This document shows positions 29,531-41,627 of a stretch of DNA of 64,000 bases, in pieces. The number at the start of each line of letters is the position of its first letter. Positions within the stretch are counted from its first letter, which is position 1. The notes below the pieces were generated by a model. It searched no databases and was not told the origin of the DNA. It saw only the letters and a list, made by a program, of their open reading frames with translations. A program made the translations under genes and the position numbers. Location of the stretch: positions 558,001 through 622,000 of the forward strand of contig NC_011672.1 of NCBI RefSeq assembly GCF_000150955.2. The letters are read 5' to 3'. The DNA comes from Phaeodactylum tricornutum CCAP 1055/1 (Eukaryota; Bacillariophyta; Bacillariophyceae; Surirellales; Neidiaceae).

Positions 29531-30044
29531 CTCTAACAGTAAGCGCTTTTTGGATGTAGAATGTGAGGTCCACACGAATCTCTCGGATTCTTGTAATCCG
29601 GTACCGTGATGGGGTAGCAGCAACAGAACGTTGTTGCAAGGAGTCCCAGTTTGCTACACAAAAAACCGAAATCCCTACGAAGCGTAACATACCGGCTCAA
29701 GTGATATCCGGGTTGACCGATAAGCGGTTTAGAGAGGATGGAGCCATAACCTCAATAATTGACTGGGGATTTCTCTAGCTTTCTTCTTTACGGTTAGGTT
29801 TGATGTTTTTTTGCTGGTCTGCTTCGGACCGACCTTGAAATGATGATCTCAAACATCCTACCATCTCCTCTAATAATCGCACAGGGAATGCATCTTCATG
29901 GTCAGCTAGAAACGGCACAACAATGATAAACTTCTCGTAGCAGGCGAAAGAACGGGGTGTTCGTAGTTATTGCCGAGTTCTATAGCAGGATAAAATACGG
30001 ATTATATACCACAAGGAGGGCATTGGTAACATTATATTGTGTGC
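29531..30044. other. Tandem intergenic region
   Basis: 514 bp upstream of eIF3k and downstream of mL49 (both minus strand). It holds the eIF3k promoter; nothing else could be supported. Confidence 0.5.
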
Positions 30045-30756
30045 TTAAAATCCTAACCCAGAAAGCCACTCTTTGACAACACGTACATGATTGCCATCCA
30101 CTTCAATTGTACCACCTACTCGAATACGAAGAGCATCTTCGCGCGCAAGTACCGGGACCGGTAAGTCCAAGACAGCCCGCAATTCTCTTATGAAGGCTTC
30201 CCGGTCACCTTTGACTTTTTTAATAAGTGTAGTGGTCTTTGTACCGTCCTTGCTGCATAATAGGAAAACATGTTGTATGAGAAAGGAACAAACACAAAAA
30301 TTGCTGTCGAGTCTACGTAACCTACCGAAATTTGGAATAAACAGGTAAGAATCCGATCGCATTGCTCGGCTTATTTTTGGTACGCTTCATCTGAAATGGA
30401 TATTCTGGAAGCTGTACATCGGGACCAGGTGGTGCTGACCAACCATTAGGGAGCATTGTAAAGGCGAAAACGGCCTCGTACATTCGCGGACCCACAGGCT
30501 CCGGCGTCCGGTCCACACCCCTACGAGCTTCAACACGGGCTCGAGCCGGATTTTGAAAGAACTTTCGCTTCAGCTGCGTAGAAGAATGCTTACACCGCCG
30601 TTGTGTAACCATTGACCGTGCATCATTCAGCTCAGAATTAAGTGACGGAGCGAACGCCTTGTTGAGGGACGAGAATAATCCGGTGGCGCAGTATCCGGTC
30701 TTTTCGCGTGGTGTAGCTAGCCCTCGTAAAGCTTTCAAAGCAACAGAAGAGATCAT
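30045..30756 (-). CDS. MRPL49: Mitochondrial large ribosomal subunit protein mL49
   Basis: Two exons, 30756-30326 and 30252-30045, joined over a 73-nt intron (GTAGGT...TGCAG) that splits an Arg codon, give 212 residues. The basic, Ser-rich N-terminus suits mitochondrial import. The conserved Img2/mL49 domain spans the junction: PNGWSAPPGP, then YPFQMKRTKNK, then LPVYSKFRKDGTKTTTLIKK, VKGD and the end VKEWLSGLGF. This order matches mL49 of animals and fungi, where the protein sits in the mitoribosomal large subunit. The splice is strongly supported because the conserved domain only reads through when the exons are joined. It diverges from ALG3 across 433 bp. Confidence 0.87.
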
Positions 30757-31189
30757 TCTTCCATGCAGTTAATTCTTGCTCAGCGCACTGTCCTTTCTTT
30801 TCCACAGACCGAAGTACAGCGTCTTTGGGCGCTGGTCGATATCTGTCTATGATTTGCAGTTGGATGTTTACATGTAAATTGTAACTCACTGTCACCATTG
30901 TTTTCTGTCAGCGTCGAACTTGGCAAGATCAGCAACGTCTGTTGGACGTCGGTGGGGGAAATCGATGACTGTGATTGCCCAAACAACGAGAACCCGGAAA
31001 TGTACTTTTGCTTCTCGTTTGCATTGACATTACATTCCGGTCCACAATGCCGAGTCGCTATATTGATTTACAGTCAGATGGGATACAATCCTGTGTTTTG
31101 TTTGTCGTCGCGGTCGAATCTGTTGCCTTTGCGAAAAATCGGGAATTTGCTCTGTTGCGCCAAAAAGTAGCTTACTGACAACAGTCAAG
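30757..31189. promoter_or_regulatory. Divergent promoter region, mL49 / ALG3
   Basis: 433 bp between two divergent ATG codons. Short frames within it show no family features. Confidence 0.5.
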
Positions 31190-32585
31190 ATGATTGACAG
31201 GTTAAAGCGGGCTTACGTCAGTCTGGCCGCGACGCCCGTCTACGATATTGCCTACATTGGCCTTCTATTGATCATGGAACTTGGTCTCAATGTTGTGGTC
31301 ATACGAAAAGTAGCTTACACCGAAATTGATTGGGAAGCTTACATGCAAGAAGTCGAATTCTGGTTGGACGGGGAATTGGACTACCGCAAAATCTATGGAG
31401 GAACTGGGCCATTGGTATACCCTGCAGGCTTTCTCTACCTTTTTGCGTGGCTGCGGAAATTGACAAATTCGGGCAACGATATTCAGACAGCGCAGTACAT
31501 TTTTGCTGCATTTTATGTAGGCACGCAATTTGCCGTGCTATTATTGTATCAGCAAATTCTCAGCTCTTGGCGTCGGCGCAAGGTCAACGAAGAGAATCCT
31601 ACCGAATCGCCGGTCTCGGTTGCTCATCACGTCTGGTCGTGGCGAGTTGGTATGGCCGTGTTGTGTTTGTCCAAACGAATTCATTCCATTTTTGTTTTGC
31701 GTCTTTTTAACGACGGGCCTACTATGCTGCTTCTTTACATATCAATGCTACTCTTTACGTGGAATCGTTGGAACGTGGGCTGTGTCGTCTTCTCCATGGC
31801 GGTATCAATCAAGATGAACGTTTTATTATTCGCACCTGGTTTGTTATTGCTCCTCCTCCAGGTGGGCCCCGATGCACAAACAGTTGCTCTACGGCTTGGA
31901 TTAGGATGTGCTCTACCACAGCTGATACTGGGGGCACCATTTTTGACGACGTACCCGGTTTCGTACCTGAGAAAAGCGTTCGAACTGGATCGCGTTTTCT
32001 TCTATAAATGGACTGTCAATTTCAAGTTCTTACCGGAGGAAGTTTTCTTGTCGAAGGGATGGGCCAAGATTCTTGTGGCGCTTCATGTCGGAACGTTGGC
32101 GTTCTGCGCTACCCAACAACTAGCCCAAGCCAAACGTAAAACATCGAAGCAGATCTTCCTGTTGGACCAAAGTTCTTCGAACCAGAATGCCCGTCGAATT
32201 TCTCCCGAGTATGTTGTGTACATCATGTTTCTCTCAAATTTTATCGGTATAGCCTTTGCGAGAACTCTGCACTATCAGTTTTATGTAAGTATTTCGAGGT
32301 GAATTTGAAAGCTGTTCCGATACCCCTCCAACTTACTTAATATTTCTTTTCGCAAGATAGTGCTGGTACTTTCACGGCTTGCCGTACCTCCTTTGGTCAA
32401 TACCGAGTTATCCTTTGCTTTTAAAGATTGTGATAATGGGGTGCATTGAGGCAGCGTTTTTGTCATTTCCGGCGACTTCTTGGAGCTCCGCCATATTGCA
32501 GATCGCTCACCTTGCGATTTTGCTGCCATCTTGTGTTCGCTCTCCAAGTGTCGTACAAGAGATAACAAAAAGCAAAGGCCAGTAG
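31190..32585 (+). CDS. ALG3: Dol-P-Man:Man5GlcNAc2-PP-dolichol mannosyltransferase ALG3
   Basis: Two exons, 31190-32284 and 32361-32585, joined in phase 0 over a 76-nt intron (GTAAGT...AGATAG), give 439 residues, near human ALG3 (438). It is a multi-span ER protein. Family motifs include EIDWEAYMQEVEFWLDG, KIYGGTGPLVYPAG, SKRIHSIFVLRLFNDG and TVNFKFLPEE. Joining the exons restores the ALG3 C-terminus HYQFYCWYFHGLPYLLW. ALG3 adds the first lumenal alpha-1,3-mannose from dolichol-phosphate-mannose to the lipid-linked N-glycan precursor. No catalytic element appears missing. Confidence 0.92.
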
Positions 32586-33452
32586 AGATATTTGTGGTAT
32601 GCTATTAATTATTGTATGCAACCGGAAAGGAGATATACAAGCGACGTAAGCGTTGCGTCCGATCTCCAATAAAACGGAATAATGTTATGTGAGTCCTCGC
32701 TTCGATCTCATTGTCAAACAAATCTGGAAATCCTTCAAAGATCATCGAAGACACGGCCGATGTTTATCATCAACATATTTCGCGTATGTCGCTTCACATG
32801 TCGTTTGGATTCAGGTGCCGTATATGTCAAATTCCCTCCAATCAAAACCAATACATTCTCACAACATATACACTTCTATAAATGTAAATGACCAACCAAC
32901 TGTAGAATTTTACATTTTGCTATCGATGTTGAAGTTTCAATCCAATCTTTATATTCGAATACTATTCTGATCACCTTCTACAATGAGTCTACTAAGCGCT
33001 CTATTTCAACATGTGTTTTGATTGGCTCGATTACGATACAAAATGTCTGTCTGACAGCAAAGCTTTCACTCTAACAATAAGCCATTCCCGTAGAATGTAC
33101 AAGTGTAACACACCGGAGGGGACCTTCGACCTGCAATTCAACCCAGCGAAGACCAGCAATTATCCTCTAGGTGAGGCCTCTACCAATTCGAAGGAGTCGT
33201 CTCTGCGCGGACGATCAGTTCTCCCTTCTCTGGCTTTGACTTTCCAGACTTCGGAGCAATCTCGATTTGGAGTTTAAAACACATCTATTGAGTTCCGCTT
33301 CCTCTTCACGTAGACACAACTCCCTTGAGTCTGTTGGAATCCATCGTGACAGTCAAAGACCCGGCGAAAGACATTTTTCATTCATCTAGTGAGCCAAAAC
33401 CGATCTTTGTGCGTTCGCGTTTTCAAGAGGCATTTGTCAAAATTGACACTCC
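32586..33452. other. Tandem intergenic region
   Basis: 867 bp between ALG3 and the sensor-like gene, AT-rich in its first half. No supported gene; it should include the promoter of the downstream gene. Confidence 0.5.
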
Positions 33453-36409
33453 ATGTCGGCGTTGAAAAATCGCTCGGTGGTCGATTTTGATACGGAGGAA
33501 GCGTTGCGAAAGGCTCTCATGTCTTTCAACCTACCTACAGAGGAGGGAGAAGCATGCACAAAATACGTAGAAGGTAACGCCGACACGAACGGGAGTATCC
33601 GCTCCCCAATAGCTCCTCAGCCCGGGCCCCTTGGCGAGAGCGGAGAGCCCTTAAAAAATCCAGAAAACATGGATTGGGCTTTGCCGTCTTACGACCCAGA
33701 TACGACAGAGGTGCAGTCAATGAAAGAAGAGCTTCATCGCTTGCAAGTTTTGAAATCCTACCTTATTCTGGATGCTGAACGGGAAGAAAGCTTTGAGCGC
33801 ATAACTGCACTTGCTTGTCGCATCTTCAACGTCCCCATCGCTCTCGTCAGTCTCGTAGATCTTGGTCGTCAATGGTTCATGTCGAATCGAGGTTTGGGTA
33901 GTGTGCGGGAAACTCCGAGAAAATACGCTTTTTGTGCACATGCAATTCTAAACAAGCACAACCTACTCGTTGTACCGGATGCTTCGAAGGACTTTCGTTT
34001 TGAGACAAATCCTCTCGTCACTGGTCCTCCGAACATTCGATTTTACGCTGGCTCTCCTTTGGTATCCCCTGAAGGATACAAGTTGGGAACACTTTGCATA
34101 ATTGATAGCAAGGTTCGTCCAGAAGGTCTTTTGGATGCGGAGAAAGCTACGCTCCGAGACTTGGCCGATATGGTGGTGAAGGAAATGGTCGATCGTCGAT
34201 TTAAGATGAAAAATCAACAATCCCCCGCCCGAATGATCGCTTACACAGCGCACGACCTACTGACACCTCTTACCGGCGTTCAGCTTTCCCTCAGTTTACT
34301 GAAGGATGACGAACAAGTCCAATCCAGACTTGGCCCGCAACAACTAGAATTACTCAACACTGCCAGTAACTGCTCAGACTGGATGATTCGTATTTGTAGA
34401 ACGGCTATGGAAACGTTGCGGCAAGAAAGTACGACGCCTGAGCTTTCTATAACGTCAGCGTCTACGAAAATAACCGAACTGACAAAATCGTTGTTGATGA
34501 TCATGGAACCCATTCCCAAAAGGGTACCGTTTGTAATTACAGTGGACCCGAAGGTACCGCCAGTGATCATTTGCGATGATTTGAAGTTGTTTCGATCGGC
34601 GCTGAATCTGATTTCGAGCGCAATTGCGCGGACGATTTGGGGAAAAGTACATTTTCGTATTCAAGTCGTCGGGGAAAACAACGACCACATTTTGTTCGAA
34701 TGCGAAGATACGGCTTCGGACATCGATGTGCAGGAGTATCCTTATCTATTCCAGCCCTCTCGGAGCGAAGATGGCCAACTGCGTCTGTGCTTGAACAGTG
34801 TTGCTATCTTGATCAACTCTCTAGATGGAACGTATGGTTTTCGGCCGAGGGGAGTGGCCGCAGACGGATCAATGCTCGGGGGCCGTCATGCCGGTTCGAT
34901 TTTTTGGTTTTCGGTGCCCCTGCAGCAGCAACCGAACGATATGAATTCGAAGGCTTCAAATCTCACCTCGACCAATACCGGTCAATTGTCGATTTTGCAC
35001 AATTCAACGAGCAACACGAGCCTAGGCAAGCCGAAGTTGGGTTCTTCGCGCTCTGGTCCTCTAAAAATGCCAATTATACCGGTCATACACAAGAACGGTT
35101 CCAGTACTAGCGTCTCATCCTTCGACAAAATTTCTACCTTGAAAAACCTAGATGTTTTCACTCCTCAAAATATGCGCAATTCTTGTTTCAGCCCCAGCAT
35201 TGAAGATGGGATCTTTCCATCCTCGCGAAGTACCATAGAGAACTCAGCAGTTTCAAAGGCTTTTGCTCACGTACTGAACGGCGAAGACCGCAAGATGCCC
35301 CCCATTGGTTTGAGATCGCCCATGGAAATCCGCAAACGCCAAGCTTTGGTTATCGAGGACTCATTGGTCGTACGAAAAAGCCTGGCACAAGCGTTCGAGC
35401 GGCTTGGCTTCGTGGTGACGCAAGCGGTAGACGGTCTGGAAGGATTGAATGCGCTTAAAGAAACTATATTCGATGTGACTCTTTGCGATTTTTTGATGCC
35501 GGTTATGGACGGCATGGACTGCGTTAAGCAATATCGAGACTGGGAGCGTGAGAACAGACCCTGGTTTCGTCAGCTTATCATTGGTATTTCAGCACATGCC
35601 AATGCCAACGACAGTGGGCAGGGAATAAAAGTCGGAATGGACCAATTCTGGCCCAAACCGGTCAGTATCAAGAAACTTATGGAGCTACAGGAGAGTGATG
35701 TTGCAGTCGCGGCGTCGCGCGAACTGGACAGACAAGCAGACCAACTTGATGGGGGCAATTGCAATTACTCCAATCGAAATTCGTTTCCATTTGCGGCTAA
35801 CATTGTGGATAGCGATCCATTGGAGGATACTGCGAAAAGTATACCGAAGAAACGAGCTGCCGAGCTAGAGACAAAGAGAACAAAGCGTCCCAAATTCGAC
35901 TTGGAAGAAAAAGGTGCTGCTTCTGTTGGACTGATTGCAACGTCTATAGATGAGCCAAGTAATATTTTGGCTAAATTAGAATCTCAGGGCTGGACAACAT
36001 CCGTAGTGCACGACAGCGATGCAACGCTACAGGCACTTAAGGTACGATATATTCACAAACGCTCTTCCTCTCTCAAAGATAATTGATGTCTTACCTCGTT
36101 AAATTGCACTGTTTCAAGCTACGAAACTACAGCCTCGTTCTTATTGAAGACATGACTCCTAATATGGATGCTTGCGCGTGCATGACACAATTTCGAACGT
36201 GGGAGGAAGAAAACAGAGTGAATCGACAAAAGAACACTTATTTCATCTCTGAGGCAAGCATCCCGTCGCCTTTTGAAGCAAATTCATTTGTACAGCCCCC
36301 CAGTGTTTTTGATGGTGTACTGCGGAAGCCAGTCGTATGGGAAGAGCTTGAGTTTCTGCGGCAAAAAAAAGATGACGAAAATTGTCGTATGGAGATTGTT
36401 ATCCGGTGA
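33453..36409 (+). CDS. GAF, histidine-kinase-like, receiver protein with second pseudo-receiver
   Basis: Two exons, 33453-36041 and 36119-36409, joined in phase 0 over a 77-nt intron, give 959 residues. A GAF domain (about 92-240) comes first. A dimerisation helix follows with a candidate phospho-His (YTAHDLLTPL, about 267). The ATPase region (about 345-490) is degenerate: the N-box reads LNLISSAIART without the usual Asn, the G1 region reads DTASDID, while the late GSIFWFSVPL is kept. Receiver 1 (about 630-745) has VIEDS, phospho-Asp in LCDFLMPVMDG and WPKP. The C-terminus resembles a second receiver split by the intron, with LVLIEDMTPNMDA, where Glu aligns with the phospho-Asp. It may be a sensor that is phosphorylated in trans or acts as a scaffold. 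It is cytosolic; no membrane span is seen. Confidence 0.8.
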
Positions 36410-36480
36410 CAAATTCCACGATAATGCTAGCTTGTATTCACTTTTTGTCTCCTCACAAATAACCTTAAGGCCACAGTAAA

Positions 36481-38114
36481 TTAGAATCCGTAAATGGACT
36501 TCATGTCGAAGTCTTCTGGAATACCGCCTATTGAGTAATAACCTCCAGCATTTTGGCAATATCCCATGAAGTACTCGGGAAAGTAATTTCCGTCTCGTCT
36601 CGACGGCACTATCCCAATTTTTTCTGCGACGCGGTCTTCGACATCCCGTCGATATTCAAAGTATTTACGAAAAAACAGCCCGCAAGTTGTTACATTGGTA
36701 AGCTCCTGCAATCGGTAGACTTGCCGTTTGTCTCGCGGGTTTCGGGGATACGGCAACGAACAATCAAATGGCTTCTTGCAAGCTGTGTAATGGACGGTTT
36801 TTACTTCAGAAATGGGCAAGGCCCGGCAATCTTCACATCTTCCGTTCTCGGGCGTGTTGGCAGTAAAGTTGCCATCTTCGACAGGATATTGGCGACATTG
36901 GCCATGGTGATTCATATTGTTGGGCCCCCTCCAAATAACGTCAGCTACAACTTGATTCCACCGGCAAACATCCAGTTCGACCGACCTTCCGGGCCTTACT
37001 TGGTCGTAAAAGTAAGCAAGAACCCCTTGGTAGGCCATTGCTCCCTAAAAATTGAGCGCACCGATATTGAGAACCGAACAAAGACGATTGTTGGTCAAAC
37101 CTCAGAACATACCTGAAATCCACCGTAACCCAATCCACCCCAGCCAGAAGTTGACCCTCGCCCCGGCGTATAGTTGGCGTTCATGATAAAAGACATATAG
37201 GCATGGAAGTCGTCCATACTAGGTCGTGCCACTACGAAACCTCCCTGAACGGCTTGGACCTTTTCCCATGGCGCACTGCTCGTAACATCTTTAGTGTAGA
37301 AAGCATCAATGCGATCAGGTAGATGCTGATACCACGGTCGCTGGATTTGTAAACGGCTCCGTGCTCGTTGACCTTTTGACGAATCGCTGTCATAAATTAT
37401 GGCATCGTACAAGTCATCCATAGGTTGCAGTACTGAAACGTCCAAATCCCAATGCACTACCACAGGATGATGCGTGAAAGTGTAGGCATAAAGCTTGATA
37501 AATTCCTTTGAGCCGCAGCAGTTTTCATTTTCTACATGATCTCGGTACCAGTCATTGTTAACAATTGCGCTTACATTCACAGGTGTCGGCTTGACAACAG
37601 GAATGTACCCGAGGCGTTTGATGAAATTCACGTATTCGACGCAACCTCCGTCCTCGTGAATAATGGCGTACATTTGGTAGCTGTAGGACGACCCCGACGA
37701 AGGATTGTGGACAGAGTTTTGGTGAATGGAATGACGAAGCACTATCAGGGCGTCTAGAGAACCCTTTACCCGCGATGCTTTATGACAGGAAACGAGAGAA
37801 ATTGCGTGGGCGATCTTAATTGGAAAATTTCTGGGCACTTCGATTGAATCACTCGCAACATGGACATCACCTACTCCGCCATTTTTTACTTCAAAACTCG
37901 CGGAATGTTGGGCAAACTTTAGCGCCGTGGTATCATGTGAAACTGAGTTTTTTACCCAGTGAAGGAGATGTTCTCGCGCTTGTGCGCTATCATCCGCATT
38001 GTAAGGTTGCAGGACTTTAATTGCTGCGTAGAAGCTCAAGCACGAAAAAAACCCGAGTACGCCGATGAAAAGACCAAACGAATTGCACAGTGCTGGTCTA
38101 GGTGACTGTTGCAT
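36481..38114 (-). CDS. GT8-like type II membrane glycosyltransferase
   Basis: Two exons, 38114-37113 and 37044-36481, joined in phase 0 over a 68-nt intron (GTATGT...TTTTAG), give 521 residues. One hydrophobic anchor near residues 12-35 with a short N-tail suggests a Golgi type II protein. The catalytic part has a DxD metal site in VVHWDLDVSVLQPMDDLYD. The junction restores GYGGFQGAMAYQGVLAYFY, and exon 2 has VHYTACKKPFDC, like the GT8 His...Lys-Pro metal and phosphate-binding element. Several Cys and N-glycosylation sequons suit a lumenal domain. Donor and acceptor sugars cannot be read from the sequence. It ends 71 bp from the sensor-like gene, tail-to-tail. Confidence 0.72.
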
Positions 38115-38398
38115 GGCGTAAAATGAAATTCAGAATCTTTTCTAATTAGTTAACTGGATAAGGCAACACAGAGCACATGTTTCTCATGGTCACAGATTTT
38201 GTACTTCGAGAAACAGGATTTTTGTCCACATTACTGTTAATGCAATGAAAGACTATCGAAAACCCGGAGGAAACAATTGAGCTACAGGTTGCCTGAACAA
38301 TTTTAAGCCAATGCTAACAGTTATGGTAGTTAGTGTATGACACTATTTGGAAGTTACAAGTCACACATGTCCATAGCTTCCAAAATAATGCGTTCCTG

Positions 38399-40708
38399 TC
38401 AACTGGCTTCTTGCAATTTTGTTTGGTCGTTGCCGTCGTGTAAATTATCCAAGTCCTCCTTGACAGCATCAATGCCGACAGGCAGTCCTTCTAGTATACC
38501 GTATTGAGCCCGTAGCTTCTTTTGTTCAATGCTGAGATGTAGGTGCTTGGCAAATGCATACTCCATTTGCGCTTCCATGTCGGCTAGTCGCGTCAATGCT
38601 ACAATGTATCCCGAAGGCTTCAATGGTTCAGGTGGAGGAGTAGCCGATCGGGTGGGACCTTGTTCCGGGGATGTAATTGATATCGTTGACACAAGCAAGT
38701 CCTTGGGACTTGCCATATCTTTGCTAGGCGCATCACGATTCACCGCATGCTGTGAATGAAGATTGGGAATGGGATGGACAGGGGAATCAAAACGATTTTC
38801 GATTCGTTGCCGCCGAGTGACGGCATTTGCCGGCAATGAAGACAAACCGCTCCTTCTTTGCTGCCATGGCAAAGCAATATTTTCGTGTTGTGCGGTCCCC
38901 CGGTCAGTTCCTCGTCCACCTCGCACAAGGGCATTTCTACCTAGGTCACCAAGACCTCTGCTACGGCCTACAAGCCCACCACGAAAACTCCGCCCGGGCC
39001 CTCCTCGCCTAGAAAAGTCGTCTCCACGCCCTGTCGCCATAGCTCTGTTTCCATTCAGCATGGCCGGAGGTGCAGAATCTCTCCAAGCTTCACGCTTTCC
39101 AGCGTCCGCTTCGCGACCTCGCCCCGACAAACGGCCTTGGCGTCCTCGGCCACCAAACGAAAAACTTCTATCCATGCGATCCAAAGGCTCTGAAGAGAAA
39201 GATCCGGTCCTAATCCCAGTGAAGTTGTGACCTGATCCACTAGCTTCTCCGGGTATTCTATGCGGAACGGCGTCCCTCATACTTGGAGCATCGGCCGAAA
39301 AAGCACTATCATCGGCGTGGCGAACTGGGGGGATGCTCCTATTCGGTAGCGTTGCCGTTTCGTTCCGGTCAGACGACGTAGAATACAACATATCGCCTTG
39401 CCGGGAACCAAATTGGTGTGAGGCTTGATTGCCTTTCGACGGTCCTTTCTCGGTCCGAAAACTGGTGATCGCTGACAAGCTGGTTTCATCTGTTCTAACG
39501 GGACGAGTTTCCTGATTTCTTTCAAAACCCCTTTCTGAATCCGGTAGGCCAGCTGTGGCCTTTGCGTGTTCGAAGGGTACTTTCGATGCCAATAGGTTTT
39601 GTTGCGACCTACGTGGCTCGTCCGGGATATGATCGCGAGAAATTGGTTCTCCGTACACGCCTCTCCCCGTTGACGAAAATGAATTCGTTGGTATGAGGAC
39701 ATCAGATAATATCTCGCCTTCGCTGCCGAAAGAAAGACTCTCACGATTTCTTTTGTTGCCACTATCTTTTTGTTCCATGCTGCCACTTCGTTCGTGCTTT
39801 CCCAAAGCGTTGCTGTCGAGCAGTTTGGGTACGACCGGAAGAGAATGGGTTGGTGCTTCTATCCGGAAATGCGCGCTCCGTCCTTCGCAACGAGCCCTTC
39901 CTTCCCGATCATTCCTTCCACCTCCACGTCGCCCCCATTCAACTCCTCTACCTCTACCTGACTCGCTTCGCCCGGTAAATGTGGCCTCCATGATCCGATC
40001 GTCCGAAGGCCTGAAATCGCCTCGCCCTCTACGTCCTTCCACGGGACTGTCTCTTCCACCCCGCCGTCCCCGTCCATCTCGAGATGCTCTTCCTTCAAAT
40101 CCAGATCCCCGTTCAGGCCAACGACCGGATCGTCCTCTTCCTCCTCGTTCGCCATCGAATCGGCGTCCAGCCGAATCTCTACCACGACCGCCTCTAGGAA
40201 AGTAATTCCCCCCACGTCCACCACTAAAGGAACTTCCCGTGTCACTCAGATCGTCCCTATTCTCTCCACCAGGAGTCAAGCTGAAACGACGATCGAGACT
40301 ATCACCTCGTCCTCTGTTTAATTCTATGTGATCCCTCTCCAAGGTCTGACCTCCCCTTCGACCTCTTCCACCTCGACCCTCACGACCTCCCCGTTCGTCA
40401 GTCCCACGACCTCCCCGGTGTGGTCTACCACGCCCACCTCTCAATGGAAACCCACCACGTCCTCCTCTAATGACAGGAGCATTGTTCCGAATACGAGAGC
40501 GACGGTCGTCTCCCGAAAACGGCGGAGACTGTTGTGATGGTGGACCCTGATGCGCGTTGGGCGGCATTCGGCGCATCGGCGGAGGCCGGTTCGCCAAGGT
40601 CGCGTACGATGGTATCGTTGAGGGAGGGTCGGACGAGAGAATTTCACCCGCCTCGCGACTGCTCGGTCCTTCCGATCGCGGCGACGACGCATCCGTCGTC
40701 GGTCCCAT
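38399..40708 (-). CDS. Arg-Gly-rich (RGG) protein, probable RNA-binding
   Basis: A protein of 769 residues from the ATG at 40708; the frame continues upstream without an ATG, so an extra 5' exon cannot be excluded. Residues about 70-280 and 560-640 are dense in RGG/GRGG repeats (GGRGGFPLRGGRGR and similar). The middle is polar and disordered. The C-terminal 80 residues look helical (TRLADMEAQMEYAFAKHL, IEQKKLRAQYGIL) and may be a coiled coil. RGG boxes bind RNA, are often arginine-methylated and favour condensates; those points are family knowledge. No RRM, KH or helicase domain is visible, so the role is unknown. Confidence 0.7.
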   Translation of the reverse strand: MGPTTDASSPRSEGPSSREAGEILSSDPPSTIPSYATLANRPPPMRRMPPNAHQGPPSQQSPPFSGDDRRSRIRNNAPVIRGGRGGFPLRGGRGRPHRGGRGTDERGGREGRGGRGRRGGQTLERDHIELNRGRGDSLDRRFSLTPGGENRDDLSDTGSSFSGGRGGNYFPRGGRGRDSAGRRFDGERGGRGRSGRWPERGSGFEGRASRDGRGRRGGRDSPVEGRRGRGDFRPSDDRIMEATFTGRSESGRGRGVEWGRRGGGRNDREGRARCEGRSAHFRIEAPTHSLPVVPKLLDSNALGKHERSGSMEQKDSGNKRNRESLSFGSEGEILSDVLIPTNSFSSTGRGVYGEPISRDHIPDEPRRSQQNLLASKVPFEHAKATAGLPDSERGFERNQETRPVRTDETSLSAITSFRTEKGPSKGNQASHQFGSRQGDMLYSTSSDRNETATLPNRSIPPVRHADDSAFSADAPSMRDAVPHRIPGEASGSGHNFTGIRTGSFSSEPLDRMDRSFSFGGRGRQGRLSGRGREADAGKREAWRDSAPPAMLNGNRAMATGRGDDFSRRGGPGRSFRGGLVGRSRGLGDLGRNALVRGGRGTDRGTAQHENIALPWQQRRSGLSSLPANAVTRRQRIENRFDSPVHPIPNLHSQHAVNRDAPSKDMASPKDLLVSTISITSPEQGPTRSATPPPEPLKPSGYIVALTRLADMEAQMEYAFAKHLHLSIEQKKLRAQYGILEGLPVGIDAVKEDLDNLHDGNDQTKLQEAS

Positions 40709-41627
40709 TGGTGTAGAAGAATAAAACCTTACTGGTTCGAAACTATGGTTAGAAATTTTCGCGTTCAAGCTCTCGTGAGACGGACGCAGTCGCTGTAGTC
40801 GGACACTCAACGGTTTTGATGGATACGTGCAGATTACTATCTCGCAGTCTGTTTCCCCGACCTGCAACAGATCACAGGCACTGTCAACGCCATGTCATGG
40901 TCGTGCCCTCCGTCGATGTTGGGAGCTCAACACCAACCCTAACCGTTTTAGCCAAACAGGGCAACACCGGGTACCTACTTACCGTATCACCTGTCACAGA
41001 ACACGATTGCCTCAACATCCGGGTATCTCTTCGAAAAAGACGGCTAATTGACAGAGACAGCGAAGCGGAAACTACCCTCCCCAGGTTTATCCGTTAGCTA
41101 GTATAGCGTATTCATTGTCAGCGAATCAAAATGGAAAGAGAAATGCGTCTCTAATATCATGGTGGGGAATTTCCTCATGCTCCGGACACGACAGGTCTGC
41201 AACGCCATCTTTGCGCGAACCGGCCAACTCAAGATTTTGTTTTGTTGCACGGATGATTTTCACGTCGGATTGAGGAGGAATTGGATCGACGTCCTCGCAT
41301 TGGTCGGCCGTTACGGCCTTAACAAATTCAAGGAAGTGGTCTCAACTTGAGACATCACGAGCTCAGACTGGTCTGCCTTTCTTGGAATTGCCTAAACCAC
41401 CTCATATCAGACCAACTCCTACGAGTTAATTAAAATCAATCATGTATAAAAATACTAAGTAGTAATATACCTGTATATCCTGCCCATGTAATAAAATGCA
41501 ATAAACCGTCCTTCAAAACAGCCCAAAGGGGGGAAAAAGGCGGGGAAAAAGCCGCTCGTTGGTCTGACAAGCAGCAGTCCCAAAAGAGTGTACAAAATGA
41601 TGGCAACGGTGGTAAAAGGAGTCCCCC
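40709..41627. other. Tandem intergenic region with G/A-rich stretch
   Basis: 919 bp between the RGG gene start and the mS35 stop. Near 41528-41551 the sequence repeats GGGGAAAAAG-like blocks, downstream of mS35. Short frames near 40816-41350 are not supported as genes. Confidence 0.5.

Noticed and set aside
40816-41350. Short plus-strand frames between the RGG gene and mS35
   Set aside because: They are short, have no family resemblance and are not explained by splicing to each other.
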